A DNA stretch of 64,000 nucleotides, from positions 186,001 through 250,000 of the forward strand of contig JAPWUV010000003.1 in NCBI GenBank assembly GCA_028275345.1. Direction: 5' to 3'. The position numbers and the translations under genes are program-made. Under the pieces are notes generated by a model that saw nothing but the letters and a program-made list of their open reading frames with translations, was not told the origin of the DNA and ran no database searches. The stretch comes from a bacterium. Its GTDB lineage: Bacteria > Zhuqueibacterota > Zhuqueibacteria > Oleimicrobiales > Geothermoviventaceae. Of this stretch, positions 63,093-64,000 are shown piece after piece. Each line of letters begins with the position of its first letter. Position 1 is the first letter of the stretch.

Positions 63093-64000
63093 TCACCGGA
63101 ACTCGATTCGCAGGCCGAGATCGATGAAGCGGCGCGAACCGAAGTGGTGTGGACGATCGTAGTACGTGCTGGTTGCCGTCCGGCTCATGTAGGGGCCTGG
63201 GTCCGTCGGACTGCCCGTCTCAGAGTAAACTTCCAGCACGTTCTTCCGGTCCAGGAGGTTATAGACCCGCGCGAGCATTCCGACTCGCAAGCTCCTTCCG
63301 ACCAGGAAGTCTTTCCGCACCACGGCATCGATGGTGAACATCCACGGCCGGCGCGCTGTATTCGGTTCCAAAGCCTGACCCCCAACGGTGGGCGTGTAGG
63401 GATACCCGCTCCCGGCTCGCACGATGAACTGGTAAGTCATGTTCTGCAGGGGACGCAGGCCCAGCACTCGGGGACCTCCCCCGGGCGGCAGGGCGAAACC
63501 GACCGCCGCGTCGATGACGTGGGTCCGATCCCATGGCATGAGATACTCGCGCTTCGGATGGCTCTCCTCGGTGTCCCCTTCCCAGTACCCAGCCCACGAG
63601 TAGTACTTGTTCGCCTTCGCCACGGACCAGGTATATTCGATATCGAGGAAGTAATAGTGGCTCAGGCGTTTGTGGAGTCCGATGTCGAGACCGCGGGAGC
63701 TGCCGAAATCGCTATTGGTGATGATGGAATAGCTGTACAACCCCAGACTGTCTGGGTCGAATCCCGTGAGCCTGTAGCTCCCCGGGTCTCCATTGTTTTC
63801 TTTTGCCCAGGCGGCCACCGAGAGCTTCCAATCTTCCCCGAACTGCTGGTCCACGCCGATCTCGTACTGGATGGTGCGTGCGGCATCCATATTCGCCCAG
63901 CCGAAGAGCGGGAGTGGCGAGTTCAGGTTGAGTGTCTGGTTGGTGTAGAGATCACGATAGTCGGGCACCTGGAAGAAATGGCCGTAGGCGAAGTGGAAAG
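63093..64000 (-). CDS. TonB-dependent receptor, C-terminal part (cut by window edge)
   Basis: The frame stays open to the end of the window, so only the last 301 codons are seen. The visible part begins FHFAYGHFFQVPDYRDLYTN, a typical barrel segment in which a receptor strand passes into an extracellular loop. Further barrel strands follow (YQFIVRAGSGYPYTPTVGG, LRVGMLARVYNLLDRKNV), and it ends in FIDLGLRIEFR with the alternating pattern and terminal aromatic of a barrel protein. The N-terminal plug lies outside. It is the first gene of the minus-strand unit with the exported protein and the PorV-like protein. The ligand is unknown. Confidence 0.82.
   Translation of the reverse strand, partial: FHFAYGHFFQVPDYRDLYTNQTLNLNSPLPLFGWANMDAARTIQYEIGVDQQFGEDWKLSVAAWAKENNGDPGSYRLTGFDPDSLGLYSYSIITNSDFGSSRGLDIGLHKRLSHYYFLDIEYTWSVAKANKYYSWAGYWEGDTEESHPKREYLMPWDRTHVIDAAVGFALPPGGGPRVLGLRPLQNMTYQFIVRAGSGYPYTPTVGGQALEPNTARRPWMFTIDAVVRKDFLVGRSLRVGMLARVYNLLDRKNVLEVYSETGSPTDPGPYMSRTATSTYYDRPHHFGSRRFIDLGLRIEFR

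Overview
The window is GC-rich DNA from a bacterium with an outer membrane. Three traits point to the Fibrobacterota-Chlorobiota-Bacteroidota (FCB) superphylum or a related candidate phylum such as KSB1, Zixibacteria or Latescibacterota: PorV/UPF0164-type outer-membrane proteins, C-terminal domains resembling the type IX secretion sorting domain on large exported proteins, and TonB-dependent receptors with a carboxypeptidase-like N-terminal domain. LpxH-like and FabH/FabL-like genes fit a lipid A-bearing diderm. The placement is inferred from protein families; no rRNA or tRNA gene was seen. No mobile element, phage gene or CRISPR array was seen.

Layout. 1-669 is an untranslated stretch. 670-7629 holds a TonB receptor with a strong terminator, a two-domain glycosyltransferase, BioY, a GlcNAc-type sugar kinase and a TPR protein. 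7845-25573 is the most distinctive block: a small exported protein related to the N-terminus of its neighbour, a giant 3666-residue exported repeat protein containing a perfect 624-bp-period tandem duplication, a PorV-like barrel fused to TPRs, a membrane protein fusing an RsbW-type kinase to a SpoIIE/RsbU-type phosphatase, and a STAS anti-sigma antagonist. The last two proteins share a C-terminal domain I do not recognise.

25851-38572 is mainly housekeeping and envelope: icd, obg, dprA, then a tightly overlapping run (DUF362 ferredoxin, methyltransferase, PAP2 lipid enzyme, fabH, lpxH-like), a class A penicillin-binding protein, trpS and a lipoprotein. 39262-41146 carries ferritin and peptidase T on the minus strand. 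41378-43242 encodes a LeuC/LeuD-type hydro-lyase pair with a strong promoter, followed by an MmgE/PrpD gene, Hsp20, Lon and a UDP-sugar pyrophosphorylase. 49251-57912 holds a YdbH-like AsmA protein, a YdbL-like lipoprotein and a 1605-residue PD40/TPR protein, then a FabL-like enoyl reductase. The right end is a minus-strand operon (TonB receptor cut by the edge, exported sorting-domain protein, PorV-like protein) closed by a terminator at 58831-58862.

The best candidate for an undescribed system is 7845-25573: a phosphorylation-controlled partner switch in one transcriptional direction with a giant surface protein and its putative outer-membrane shuttle.
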